A DNA stretch of 64,000 nt from Arthrobacter sp. M4 (GTDB taxonomy: Bacteria; Actinomycetota; Actinomycetes; Actinomycetales; Micrococcaceae), in contig NZ_JAIWYX010000002.1 of NCBI RefSeq assembly GCF_020251205.1, positions 62,001 to 126,000 of the forward strand, written 5' to 3'. Position numbers and translations under genes: made by a program. The notes beneath the pieces are model-generated. The model worked only from the letters and a program-made list of their open reading frames with translations, ran no database searches and was not told the origin of the DNA. This document shows positions 17,420-25,542 of this stretch, in pieces (position 1 is the first letter of the stretch; every line of letters begins with the position of its first letter).

Positions 17420-17976
17420 CAGATCTCACCGTCCTCGTTTGATCCGGACAGGAAGGCGAGGACCTCGCTGCGTTCTTCCGATGCCCGCCGCTTCCGGTGC
17501 AGAGCATCCATTAGCCGCATGCCGGTGGTCTCGGCGCGCTTCTCCACCGGATCGTCGAACATGCTGCGCAGATGGGTGCAGTCGGTGTCGGCCCGGACGT
17601 CGCCGTGCAGGATATGCGCGAACTCGTGGAGGATTGTCTGCTCAATGTTGAGGGGCGGGAGCTCAGGGTCGTAGAAGACGTGGGCCACTCGTCCGATCAC
17701 AGTGGTGAGGCCGCTGACCTCATGATGGCGCATCTCATCCGGGATGGGCCGTATCACGATCTCGAGGCCGCAAGCTGAGGCGATGGCTTTCCCGAGTGCT
17801 TCGAGGCTCAACTCGTTCGGCCAGTCGAAGAGGTCGAGCTGAGCGGGCTTCGGGGTGCAGCTGGTGGCACCGACCTTGGCTGCGCCTTTGCGCATCAGTC
17901 GGGCGAACAGGGGGTGACGGGGCTGGCCGTTCCGAGGCGTATCGGCGGTCGCAGCGGATGGAATGAAGGCAGGCAT
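17419..17976 (-). CDS. ImmA/IrrE-type zinc metalloprotease, 185 aa
   Basis: HEFAH (about residue 118, in LHEFAHILHGD) is the zinc-binding HExxH helix, followed by EKRAETTGMRLMDAL in the position of the third ligand. ImmA/IrrE proteases cut XRE-type repressors on receipt of a signal; the XRE gene downstream is the likely target. AGAGGAA precedes the ATG at 17976. It heads the leftward operon and is divergent from the SDR gene across a clear operator (18046-18070). Confidence 0.87.
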   Translation of the reverse strand: MPAFIPSAATADTPRNGQPRHPLFARLMRKGAAKVGATSCTPKPAQLDLFDWPNELSLEALGKAIASACGLEIVIRPIPDEMRHHEVSGLTTVIGRVAHVFYDPELPPLNIEQTILHEFAHILHGDVRADTDCTHLRSMFDDPVEKRAETTGMRLMDALHRKRRASEERSEVLAFLSGSNEDGEI

Positions 17977-18045
17977 CAGCGTTCCTCTAAATAGCGAGAA
18001 GAGCGGACACCGCCTGTCGTTTGTCAACGAAGGGGTACAAGTCCA

Positions 18046-18070
18046 GTAAAGTTCCGTGTCACAACTTTAC
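18046..18070. promoter_or_regulatory. Operator between the ImmA/IrrE and SDR genes
   Basis: Perfect inverted repeat GTAAAGTT-N9-AACTTTAC between divergent starts, 23 bases before the SDR ATG. It differs from the AGTGGAA operator, so a second regulator or binding mode is implied. Confidence 0.65.
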
Positions 18071-18092
18071 AACCTGGGAGGGTCAGAAAAAA

Positions 18093-18791
18093 ATGAGCGA
18101 CATGGGGAGAACTGCCCTGGTGATCGGTGCAACCCGCGGGATCGGGGCGGCCACGGCTCGAGGCCTGCTCTCCGCCGGCTACCGGACGGCGGGTACGCAT
18201 CGTACCGGGGGGACCGTACCCGAGGGGGTGCTCCCCCTCGAGATGGATGTGCGTGACGGTAATTCGATCGCGGCTGGGGTCAAGGCGGCTGCCGCCGATC
18301 TGGGTGGTCTGGATGTGCTCGTCGTCGCAGCAGGGATCACCCGCGACAAGCTGCTCATGCGGATGAGCGAGGAGGACCTGAGCGAGGTCATGCAGGTCAA
18401 TGCGATCGGGCCGATGCTGGCCTGCAAGGCGGCCCTGGGGCCGATGCTGCGGCAGCGCGGCGGATCGATCGTGCTGGTTTCATCCATGTCCGTGAAGTAC
18501 GGCGTTGTCGGCCAGTGCAATTACACTGCATCCAAGGGGGCATTGGAAGCGTTTGCACGATCGATGGCCAGGGAGTACGCAGCCCGGAACATCCGGGTGA
18601 ACGTCGTTGCTCCCGGCGCAACTGATACGGACATGATGGCTGATGTTGCTGAGGAGGCACGGATGGCAATGCTGGAAGGAATCCCGCTGGGTCGGTTCGG
18701 GACGGCAGATGAAGTCGCTTCGGCGATCATTCACACCGCGGAGAATACCTACATGTCGGGGGCCACTGTGCAGGTCTCAGGCGGTATTTGA
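18093..18791 (+). CDS. SDR-family oxidoreductase, FabG-like, 232 aa
   Basis: A classical short-chain dehydrogenase: nucleotide-binding IGATRGIG (residues 10-17), the AAG variant of the NAG motif (VVAAGITRD), catalytic Ser in VSSMS and YTASK. The end (VAPGATDTDM, GRFGTADEVA, GATVQVSGG) is typical of 3-oxoacyl-ACP reductases, which reduce a ketone with NADPH. GGGAGG precedes the ATG. It leads a two-gene rightward operon with the PAS/GAF-like gene. FabG-like proteins outside fatty-acid operons often make small specialised molecules; that role is inferred here. Confidence 0.9.
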   Translation: MSDMGRTALVIGATRGIGAATARGLLSAGYRTAGTHRTGGTVPEGVLPLEMDVRDGNSIAAGVKAAAADLGGLDVLVVAAGITRDKLLMRMSEEDLSEVMQVNAIGPMLACKAALGPMLRQRGGSIVLVSSMSVKYGVVGQCNYTASKGALEAFARSMAREYAARNIRVNVVAPGATDTDMMADVAEEARMAMLEGIPLGRFGTADEVASAIIHTAENTYMSGATVQVSGGI

Positions 18792-18793
18792 TC

Positions 18794-19879
18794 ATGCAGG
18801 TCCAGCTGGATGTAGGTTCCTGGGGCCTTTTCTGCGGAAGCGACGGCAAGCAGCTGGTTCTGGTGGACGACAAGCCCTGTGGTCCGGTCTCCGCTCGGAA
18901 GCCCACGCGTGCAATTCCCAGGCGTCTTCTACTTGATGAGAACCGCATCGCCCAGGTGATGCGCAGTGGCAATGTAATTTCCGAGACAGTCCCCCATGCG
19001 GACGAGCAGTGGGCAGTTGAGGTGCGGCCCGTCTTCTCTCCACGTACCTCCACGGTGATCGGTGTCCTCGCTGGCGTGGCCAAGGCGGCTGATCCGCTTC
19101 CGGAACCACCGCTGGTCGGTGGCTGGGAATGGGAGATCGAGCGTGACGCCGACGGTCAACCAACACTGCGCCGGCGCACGTACTGGGACCGGAACCTGTT
19201 TCGTATCTATGACGTCGACACAAGCGTCGCCCAGCAGCGCAGTGGCTATTGGGAAGCCGGGGAATGGGCGAGCGAGCTCATCGACCAGTCCGACCGGATG
19301 CGCGTGAACAGCCTCATCCGCGACGGCATCCAGGACGGGCTGATGGGCGTAACGGGAAAGGTCCGGTGCCTGACCTACAACATCGTCACAGGTTACGGCA
19401 CGGCTTCACAGGACCGTCGGCACATGCGCCTGGTCGGCGTGATTCCGCCGATCGAGCCCGATCACGACAAGATCTATCTGCAGGGCTTCAGTTACGAGGC
19501 CCCGGAGATTTTTCACGATATGGCCTTCGAGCAAGACGCCAATGCGGGGCGCGTGGACGACGTGCTTCGCGGAGTGATGGCCCTGGCCAAGGAACCGATG
19601 GCCGTCGTCGACTCTGCAACGCTGGATGTTCTTATGACGTCGCCATCGTGGCGTCGGGAAGACTTCGGGTATGTCGGCGGCCTTGGTGAATTTGCCATTG
19701 ACGCTTCAGGTGAGTTGCACAGGTTCATCGCGGCTGCGGCGAGGGATACCGCTCGTTCTCAATCGATGGGTCTGGCGCTTCGCCGGGTCGACGGTTCCGT
19801 GCAGAATGTGCGCATCACCGCCACCGGAGTCAGGTCTGGGGCTGAAGGGCGGGATGCAGTCATCAGGCTCGACTTTTAA
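18794..19879 (+). CDS. PAS/GAF-like sensory protein (DUF5593-like), 361 aa
   Basis: No catalytic motif seen. Residues 1-90 look like a small sensor fold and residues 95-230 (GGWEWEIERD, RNLFRIYDVDTS) resemble a PAS domain; the C-terminal part (AVVDSATLDVLMTSPSWRR) reads like another sensor fold. The ATG at 18794 follows AGGCGG at the end of the SDR gene; an in-frame TTG at 18788 is possible. It is convergent with the methyltransferase, their stop codons overlapping at 19876-19879. I take it as the ligand sensor of the module with moderate certainty. Confidence 0.72.
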   Translation: MQVQLDVGSWGLFCGSDGKQLVLVDDKPCGPVSARKPTRAIPRRLLLDENRIAQVMRSGNVISETVPHADEQWAVEVRPVFSPRTSTVIGVLAGVAKAADPLPEPPLVGGWEWEIERDADGQPTLRRRTYWDRNLFRIYDVDTSVAQQRSGYWEAGEWASELIDQSDRMRVNSLIRDGIQDGLMGVTGKVRCLTYNIVTGYGTASQDRRHMRLVGVIPPIEPDHDKIYLQGFSYEAPEIFHDMAFEQDANAGRVDDVLRGVMALAKEPMAVVDSATLDVLMTSPSWRREDFGYVGGLGEFAIDASGELHRFIAAAARDTARSQSMGLALRRVDGSVQNVRITATGVRSGAEGRDAVIRLDF

Positions 19880-20565
19880 TCGAGTCCACCTGCCCTGCCG
19901 TTTCGCAACGGGGTTCGTGCACTGAACACCGCCACGGTACCGATGACGTCGACCTTCACTTGGTCGAAGCTTCGCCGCAGTGCAGCCTCAAGTCCTGCGG
20001 CGTCGTCTTCGCGGTTATGAAAGATGCCCAGGCGGTTGTACAGGGCCATGAAGCCGCGGCCGATGAGGTTGTGGCTCACGCCACTGCCCAGGATGGTGCT
20101 GCCGAACAGCACACCGTCAGCAGCGAGCCGCTCCCCCAGGTGTTTGAAAGCTACGCCCTTGTCCGCCCAGGAGCCGGGAACGCAGTGGAAGACGTAGTTC
20201 GCTGCGATGGAATCGAATTGGCCGAGAGCCTCGGGGATCGGTTCGAGGACGTTCGCGGTCACACCTCTGGTGCCTACGTGGGTGTGGGCGAGTCTGGACG
20301 CTGCGTGCTCCACGCTGTTTTCGTTGAGGTCCATGAGTGTGATCTCAGCAGATTCGGGGAGGTCGGCATTGGCGAGGTACCAACCAGTGCCGGGACCGAC
20401 ATCGAGATGGCGGGTGCCGATGCAACGGTTGTACTGGTCTAGCATGAGCTGGCTGGGGCATCGCCAGGCCAGCGAATTGGAGAACTTCACGACGAGCAGG
20501 TCGTAGAAGCCCAGCACCGGCTTGCTGTAGATACCTGCGCCGCGGCGCACTTCCTGGTCGTTCAT
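19876..20565 (-). CDS. Class I SAM-dependent methyltransferase, 229 aa
   Basis: The Rossmann signature HLDVGPGTGWY (about residue 55) binds S-adenosylmethionine, followed by LMDLNENSVE (acidic motif II) and a hydrophobic motif near FDSIAANYVFHC. The substrate is unknown. The start at 20565 (MNDQEVRRG) has a weak ribosome site. An operator of the XRE module lies 121 bases upstream (20686-20703) with TAGGAT as -10, so it is probably controlled by the XRE protein. With the ketoreductase it suggests small-molecule modification. Confidence 0.85.
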   Translation of the reverse strand: MNDQEVRRGAGIYSKPVLGFYDLLVVKFSNSLAWRCPSQLMLDQYNRCIGTRHLDVGPGTGWYLANADLPESAEITLMDLNENSVEHAASRLAHTHVGTRGVTANVLEPIPEALGQFDSIAANYVFHCVPGSWADKGVAFKHLGERLAADGVLFGSTILGSGVSHNLIGRGFMALYNRLGIFHNREDDAAGLEAALRRSFDQVKVDVIGTVAVFSARTPLRNGRAGGLD

Positions 20566-20685
20566 GTGATCGGAGCCTATCGGTCGAGGTCGGCGAAGTG
20601 AGGGTGAGCAGGGTGGTTTCACGAAGGAGCAAGGACGGCTGTGCTGGGGTCCGTGTCCACTGGGTAGCTCTGAGATTGCATCCTA

Positions 20686-20703
20686 GTGGAAGTAGTTCCA
20701 CTG
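20686..20703. promoter_or_regulatory. XRE-module operator, copy 3
   Basis: Perfect inverted repeat AGTGGAA-GTAG-TTCCACT, followed on the leftward strand by TAGGAT as likely -10 of the methyltransferase gene. Confidence 0.7.
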
Positions 20704-20725
20704 GTGAAGTCGAGCCGGTGCGGCG

Positions 20726-21073
20726 TCAGCCGAAGACCAGCTCGCCGTAGCAAGCGGTCTGAAGGATGATGTCAAGGTCTTGGACGCAGCCGAATCCGAG
20801 CTGTTCGGACTCGATGGCGGCAGAGCAGCAGAGGTGGTATCCCTTCTGCTTGGCCTTCCGAAAGGCTTCCTTGATTTGGGCGGCCGACAGCTCGTAGTCC
20901 TTGGTCTTGGACTCGTCATCAGACTCTGGATCGTCAAGTGTGATGCTCACGTGCAAGCCGTCCTCTGTCAGCTTGCTCCCGTGGTACCAGGGAAGCGCGC
21001 CACCGAAGTAGAACTCTTCGACGTCCTGCAGGACTGAAGCTGCTGATTGGGTGAAGATACCGGTGTTGGTCAT
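20726..21073 (-). CDS. Unknown protein, 115 aa
   Basis: CGAAGGAA precedes the ATG at 21073 (MTNTGIFTQ). Acidic, with a Cys pair (HLCCSA) in the C-terminal half and a hydrophobic end. No family recognised. The C-terminal side abuts the methyltransferase operator. Confidence 0.7.
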   Translation of the reverse strand: MTNTGIFTQSAASVLQDVEEFYFGGALPWYHGSKLTEDGLHVSITLDDPESDDESKTKDYELSAAQIKEAFRKAKQKGYHLCCSAAIESEQLGFGCVQDLDIILQTACYGELVFG

Positions 21074-21101
21074 GTTTCCATTCCTTCGCGATTCCGTGCG
21101 A

Positions 21102-21464
21102 TCAGGGCAAAATGACTTCGCGGGAGGCGAGGTCGGAGAGAACGGCCGGATCCGGGACCCGTGCATCGACGCTGTCCTCCTCACAGAGGGCATCGATCAA
21201 AGGGTGGTCTTCCAGCGCGCTGCGGGCTTCTGTGGGAGATGCGAAGACGACAGCTGCGCCGGGATGGAACTCCCGGTCGATGAGCACGTAGCCTAGTTCG
21301 CCGGGCTCGCGGCGCTGCATGCGCAGCAGGTCGAGATGCAACCGTGCCTGCGCTTCGACGGCGGCGACGTCGATACCAAGATCTGCTGAGAGTCCGTCGT
21401 CCACAGTCCTGGGCTTGTCGGACTCCGGCGTCTGCCTCGCGCGTTCAGTGTTGTCGTTGATCAT
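21102..21464 (-). CDS. Unknown protein, 120 aa
   Basis: The ATG at 21464 (MINDN) is chosen over an in-frame ATG at 21470 because GAGAGGGG is then at a usable distance. A mixed helix-strand protein with no recognised motif. It ends 28 bases before the next start, so it is probably an operon partner of the 115-aa gene. Confidence 0.7.
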   Translation of the reverse strand: MINDNTERARQTPESDKPRTVDDGLSADLGIDVAAVEAQARLHLDLLRMQRREPGELGYVLIDREFHPGAAVVFASPTEARSALEDHPLIDALCEEDSVDARVPDPAVLSDLASREVILP

Positions 21465-21571
21465 GCTCATCCCCTCTCGTAGGTCTTGTGGAAGCCGACG
21501 ACTTTGCTGGTGATTTTCCATGCAGCGACGATCCAGGATGATGCGGCCACGGTTCTACCTCTGGTCGCGAT

Positions 21572-22873
21572 CTAGTCGAGGGGGTTCCTGTCCTCCACGG
21601 TCATCTGATCGATCGCAGCCAACCGTCTGCCGATGGTTTGTTCGAAGCCATTGCCGGTAGGACGGTAATACTGTGTGCCGCGGACGGCATCGGGTAGGTA
21701 TTGCTGCAAGACAACTCCGTGCTCGTGGTCGTGCGGGTAGAGGTAGCCCTGGCCGTGCCCGAGGCCCTTCGCGCCCGGGTAGTGCGCGTCGCGCAGGTGC
21801 ACCGGCACGCTCCCGGTCCGGCCGCGCCGGACGTCTTCCAGCGCTTGGTCGATGCCACGGATGACGGCCGGCGACTTGGGGGCCGTGGCGATTGCGACAG
21901 TTGCCTGAGCGAGGTTGAGCCGCGCCTCGGGCATACCGATGAGCTGGACTGCCTGGGCGGCGGCCACTGCGATGCCCAGCACCGAGGGGTCGGCCATGCC
22001 GACGTCCTCGGAGGCGTGCACCACCAAGCGCCGTGCGATGAACCTCGGGTCCTCCCCCGCCTCGATCATCCGGGCCAGCCAGTGCAGGGCCGCATCCGGG
22101 TCGCTGCCTCTCATGCTCTTGATGAATGCGCTGGCGACGTCGTAGTGCTGGTCGCCATCGCGGTCGTAACGCTGTAGCGCAGCGCCGGTGACCTGCTCCA
22201 GCACCTCGCGGTCGACGACGCTCTTGCCTGCGGCCTGCGCAGTTGCGACAGCGGTCTCCAGCCGGTTCAGCGCCTGGCGGACGTCGCCGCTGGACAGCCC
22301 TGCAATGATCTGCAGCGCGGGGTCGGCGAACCCGATGCCGGTGGCTGAGAGGACCGGGTCCTCCTCTAGGGCACGCGAGAGCAGGTTCACGATCTCGCCG
22401 TCCTCCACAGGGCGTAGGACCAGCAGGATTGAGCGCGAGACCAGTGCCGAGTTGACTGAGAAGCTCGGGTTCTCGGTGGTCGCGCCGATGAGCGAGATGA
22501 CCCCGGCCTCCACGGCGGGCAGGAGGACGTCCTGCTGCGCCTTGGAGAAGCGGTGGATCTCGTCAATGAACACGAGCGTCTGGAGGTCGTCGTCGAGGGC
22601 CTTCTGGGCTGCGGCGAGCGTTTTGCGGACATCGGCTACGCCGGCGCTGGTCGCAGAGAGCTCGACGAAGCGGCGGTTGGTCTGGCGGGCGATCACCGAG
22701 GCGATGGTGGTCTTGCCGACGCCGGGCGGACCCCAGAGCAGGACAGAGGTCGCACCCTCGCCCTGGGCGAGCAGCTCGAGCGGCGAGCCGGGAAAGACCA
22801 GGTGCTCCTGGCCCACGACCTGGTCGAGGGAGGTGGGCCGCATGCGGGCGGCCAGAGGTTGGATGGCACTCAT
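21572..22873 (-). CDS. rarA: Replication-associated recombination protein RarA/MgsA, AAA+ ATPase, 433 aa
   Basis: Clear RarA (MgsA/Mgs1) family. AAA+ motifs: Walker A LWGPPGVGKTT (about residue 46), Walker B VFIDEIHRF (about 100), sensor 1 IGATTENPSF, and the family tail GHGQGYLYPHDHE then YLPD. Full length for the family. RarA acts at stalled replication forks. AAGAAGGAG precedes the ATG. A chromosomal housekeeping gene on a plasmid-like element is unusual and may support the element's own replication machinery. Confidence 0.95.
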   Translation of the reverse strand: MSAIQPLAARMRPTSLDQVVGQEHLVFPGSPLELLAQGEGATSVLLWGPPGVGKTTIASVIARQTNRRFVELSATSAGVADVRKTLAAAQKALDDDLQTLVFIDEIHRFSKAQQDVLLPAVEAGVISLIGATTENPSFSVNSALVSRSILLVLRPVEDGEIVNLLSRALEEDPVLSATGIGFADPALQIIAGLSSGDVRQALNRLETAVATAQAAGKSVVDREVLEQVTGAALQRYDRDGDQHYDVASAFIKSMRGSDPDAALHWLARMIEAGEDPRFIARRLVVHASEDVGMADPSVLGIAVAAAQAVQLIGMPEARLNLAQATVAIATAPKSPAVIRGIDQALEDVRRGRTGSVPVHLRDAHYPGAKGLGHGQGYLYPHDHEHGVVLQQYLPDAVRGTQYYRPTGNGFEQTIGRRLAAIDQMTVEDRNPLD

Positions 22874-22876
22874 GGT

Positions 22877-23329
22877 CTACTCCTTCTTTGGTTCCAGGCG
22901 GGCGATCTCGGCCTCGACCCGGGCTTCTTCGCTCTGTGCCGCGGCGGTGCGCGCCCTGGCCTCGGCGAGCCGGGCACGCGCCTCGCGCAGCGCCTGCGCG
23001 TCCGACATGGCCTCGACGGCGTGGATCGCTTCGAGCACCGGCGCGGCTGCGTACGAGGGCACCCGGACACCGATCTGCAAGTAGAAGTCGTCACCGTCAG
23101 ATGCGTGACCGACGGTGGGCGGGCGGCCGAACGCTGTCGTGCACTCCTCGTTCTTGCGCGTGTGGATCCGGCCGGCGAAGACCTGGGCGGCGGTCACACT
23201 GCAGTCCGCGACGGCGGCGTGGATGGCCCGGAGCACCGGCTCGACGAGCTGGGTGTCGGTGCGCTGCTGTGGATTGACGGTCGGCAGGAGTCCGGGGTCG
23301 AGGTGGCTGTCTTCGATGCGGGGGTGCAT
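22877..23329 (-). CDS. Unknown protein with coiled-coil tail, 150 aa
   Basis: ATG at 23329 (MHPRIEDSH) with AAGGAGC. A folded N-terminal part (Cys, DGDDFYLQ) and an Ala/Glu/Arg-rich helical C-terminus that looks like a coiled coil (residues 105-150). It ends 3 bases before the rarA start, so they are co-transcribed. No family recognised. Confidence 0.75.
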   Translation of the reverse strand: MHPRIEDSHLDPGLLPTVNPQQRTDTQLVEPVLRAIHAAVADCSVTAAQVFAGRIHTRKNEECTTAFGRPPTVGHASDGDDFYLQIGVRVPSYAAAPVLEAIHAVEAMSDAQALREARARLAEARARTAAAQSEEARVEAEIARLEPKKE

Positions 23330-23358
23330 GGTTGCTCCTTTTGCGGCGGGGGTGGGCA

Positions 23359-23673
23359 TCAGCTCTCGATGCGCGTGAACGGGCCGGAGTTGTGGACGAA
23401 CAAGGCGATGATCGGCGCGTACCGGGCGTCGCGGTGTACGCCGCCGGCGTCGGTCCAGCCGCCTTGGGCGTCGAGCGTCCAGCGGTCGCCCGTTGCGTCG
23501 AGGTACTCTCCCGGCTCGGCCGGGAGCCGATGCTGCCTCACCATCCGGCGGAGCTTCCGGTCAATGGCGGCGCGTTTCCTGGCCGGCATGGGCGCGCCTG
23601 TAGTCCGTTCAGGGGGATATGCGTCCCCGGGCAGCAGGTCCTGCTGCCTGAATCGGTTCGGGAACAGTGGCAT
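23359..23673 (-). CDS. Unknown protein, 104 aa
   Basis: AAAGGA precedes the ATG at 23673 (MPLFPNRFR). Arg-rich, with a Trp-Thr-Leu repeat-like middle (GDRWTLDAQGGWTD). No motif recognised. It follows the WhiB gene by 29 bases in the same direction and precedes the 150-aa gene. Confidence 0.7.
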   Translation of the reverse strand: MPLFPNRFRQQDLLPGDAYPPERTTGAPMPARKRAAIDRKLRRMVRQHRLPAEPGEYLDATGDRWTLDAQGGWTDAGGVHRDARYAPIIALFVHNSGPFTRIES

Positions 23674-23702
23674 GGCGGTCCTTTCAATTGACGGTGCTGC
23701 GC

Positions 23703-24113
23703 TCAGGCGGAGACGGCGTCCTCCCGCTCCTTGTGCCGGGCGAGCACCCGGTAGACGGTGCGGTCGGTGACCTCGGCCATGTCCGCGATGGTCCGGGGGT
23801 CGATCCCCCTGCCGGCCATCGCGACGATGAGGGTGTCGCGTTCCTGCTTTTGCGCCTGGGCGGCGCTCCGGTGTGCCACCGGTGAAGTCCTGATAAGGCG
23901 GTCGCGTTCGGCGGTGCTGAGTCCGCCCCAGATGCCGAAGCGCTCGTCGGCGCTCAATGCGTAATCCAGGCACTGTGCGCGCACCCCGCACTGGGCACAG
24001 ACCTTCTTGGCGTCGGTGGTGTTGCCGCCCTTCTCCGGGAAGAACGCGTCGGGGTCTGTTTCTGCGCACAGGGCATCCCTGCGCCACTTCTCGTCGGGGT
24101 CCTCGCCGCTCAT
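23703..24113 (-). CDS. WhiB-family iron-sulfur regulator with C-terminal HTH, 136 aa
   Basis: The four-Cys WhiB signature is complete: C in ALCAETDP, then CAQC and C in RAQCLDYAL, with GIWGG after it; these bind a [4Fe-4S] cluster and WhiB proteins partner sigma factor. The C-terminal 50 residues (MAGRGIDPRTIADMAEVTDRTVYRVL) look like an additional helix-turn-helix, absent from ordinary 80-100-residue WhiB proteins. The start (24113) overlaps a short leader ORF as ATGA. The gene may be an element-encoded regulator. Confidence 0.9.
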   Translation of the reverse strand: MSGEDPDEKWRRDALCAETDPDAFFPEKGGNTTDAKKVCAQCGVRAQCLDYALSADERFGIWGGLSTAERDRLIRTSPVAHRSAAQAQKQERDTLIVAMAGRGIDPRTIADMAEVTDRTVYRVLARHKEREDAVSA

Positions 24114-24154
24114 GACGGTGCGGCCGGGAGGCGGGTGTTCTGCTGTGCGTGCAC
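24110..24154 (-). CDS. Possible 14-aa leader peptide before whiB-like gene
   Basis: GTG at 24154 with the strong ribosome site GAGGAGGAG, ending at TGA (24112-24110) that overlaps the WhiB start as ATGA. The WhiB ATG has only a poor ribosome site of its own, which makes translational coupling plausible. Confidence 0.45.
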   Translation of the reverse strand: MHAQQNTRLPAAPS

Positions 24155-24214
24155 CGTGGCTCCTCCTCGAAGTTGTCGTGCGTGTGTCGGTACTTCGTTC
24201 TCGGGGTGTGCGGG

Positions 24215-24254
24215 CACAGAGCCCCGGAGGATCCCATTCCTCCGGGGCTCTGTG
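24215..24254 (-). terminator. Terminator upstream of the whiB-like gene
   Basis: CACAGAGCCCCGGA (24215-24228) pairs with TCCGGGGCTCTGTG (24241-24254), past the stop of the leftward gene at 24316. Confidence 0.75.
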
Positions 24255-24315
24255 CGCGAAGCTTCCGTCCTGTGCTTCGGGGCGGCTGCGCCGCGCGCTG
24301 CTCCCGCTGTTCCTT

Positions 24316-24660
24316 TTAGTCACTGAAAAGGTGCGCGAAGTGTTCGTCGCTGAGGTCAATCTCGACCCGCTGGCCCTCACGAGAGACAGTGAAGACGCAG
24401 CCCTCGTCAGCACTGGGCTGCCATGGTCCGCGCTGGAAGACCTCCCGCCAGACCTTGCTGGCGGCCTCAGCGGGCGATGCAGCATCCTGGTCGATCGTCC
24501 ATCCGACGAGGTACTCCTCGCTGCCGGTCCCCTCAAACGGGTCGAGCTGATCCCGGGGGAAGACCTGGTCGAGCGCAAGCTCGAAGTCTTCCCGGGTGTT
24601 GTCGCCGCCGGACGCAGCTCCGCGGACGAGGTCGGCAAGGCTGTCGATGTGCAGGCTCAT
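24316..24660 (-). CDS. Unknown acidic protein, 114 aa
   Basis: ATG at 24660 preceded by CAGGGAGC. Acidic, mixed fold with a WREVFQRGPWQPSADEG segment; no family recognised. The start overlaps the upstream stop by 4 bases (ATGA), so it is coupled to the 161-aa gene. A strong terminator follows. Confidence 0.75.
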   Translation of the reverse strand: MSLHIDSLADLVRGAASGGDNTREDFELALDQVFPRDQLDPFEGTGSEEYLVGWTIDQDAASPAEAASKVWREVFQRGPWQPSADEGCVFTVSREGQRVEIDLSDEHFAHLFSD

Positions 24661-25142
24661 GGGGTTGCTCCCTGGGTTTTGGTTCGGGTGGGGTCTGCTG
24701 CGACCAGCGCGGCGATGAGCTCGAGGTCGTCTCCGCTGTCGGGGTCGATGAGGGTCCCGGCGGATCCGATGTCGGCCAGCGGCTGCTCGTGCGTCTTGCC
24801 TGTCGTGTCCCGGTAGACGAGCGTCACGCCGGACAGGTCCACGGCTATGGTGCTTACCGGGGAGGACCCGGAGGCCTCGAACGCCGGCAGGATCGCCTCG
24901 ATGAGCGCGATGAGGTGTTGTACCTCTGCTTTCCGTTCGAGCAGCGCCTTGCGCTGGAGTGCGCGCTGCTCGAACCGGGCCAGGTGCGCGTCGCAGCAGG
25001 TGTCGGTCTTGTCGGGCTCGTCCTTGGGATGGGACAGCAGGTAGTGGTCCGTCTCGACGGATTTGTCGACGAGCGTGTCGAGCAGGATGTCGGCCTGCCT
25101 GGCGGTGATGCTGAGGTCGAGGCGCTGCTGCGCCGCTGCCAT
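24657..25142 (-). CDS. Unknown protein with Cys/His segment, 161 aa
   Basis: ATG at 25142 overlaps the glutaredoxin stop by one base (TGATG). A helical N-terminus with TDTCCDAHLARFEQ, a possible small metal site, then a strand-rich C-terminal half with a SGVTLVYRDTTGK segment. No family recognised. It is an operon partner of its neighbours. Confidence 0.72.
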   Translation of the reverse strand: MAAAQQRLDLSITARQADILLDTLVDKSVETDHYLLSHPKDEPDKTDTCCDAHLARFEQRALQRKALLERKAEVQHLIALIEAILPAFEASGSSPVSTIAVDLSGVTLVYRDTTGKTHEQPLADIGSAGTLIDPDSGDDLELIAALVAADPTRTKTQGATP

Positions 25143-25483
25143 CAGGACGCCGCCTTCCGGTCCTCCGGGACGATGCCCTTGGTGCACAGCCGGACGAGGG
25201 CGGTGAGCATGTCCTGGCGGTGCCCGCCCCAGTGGACGGTGCGGCCGGAGGCCAGCTTGACGACGATCACGGGTGCCTGGGCGTATCCGAGGTCTTCGGT
25301 AATGTGGCGGTGGTTTTCATCGCCCTGCTCGATGTCGATCTTGGTGTACTGCATCGCGGGCTGCTGCCGATCGAACAGGCTCTTGGCCTTGTCGCAGTTC
25401 GGGCACTCCGCCGGCCCGTAGATGGTGATTTTCGGCGCGGTGTGGGCGGTCCGGGGCAGGTCGCCGATCGTGGTGGGGGTCAT
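25142..25483 (-). CDS. Glutaredoxin/NrdH-like protein, 113 aa
   Basis: The redox centre CPNC (in GPAECPNCDKAK) and the thioredoxin-fold end (AQAPVIVVKLASGRTVHWGG, with the cis-Pro in APV) fit the glutaredoxin/NrdH group, which passes electrons to ribonucleotide reductase or other targets. The N-terminus is about 30 residues longer than NrdH. GAAGGA precedes the ATG at 25483. No reductase gene is visible in this window, so the partner may be chromosomal. Confidence 0.85.
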   Translation of the reverse strand: MTPTTIGDLPRTAHTAPKITIYGPAECPNCDKAKSLFDRQQPAMQYTKIDIEQGDENHRHITEDLGYAQAPVIVVKLASGRTVHWGGHRQDMLTALVRLCTKGIVPEDRKAAS

Positions 25484-25542
25484 GGGACTTGGTTTCCTTC
25501 TCTCTCCTGCTGGGGGTCGTTGTGGTGTGGAGGCCCTGGCTC

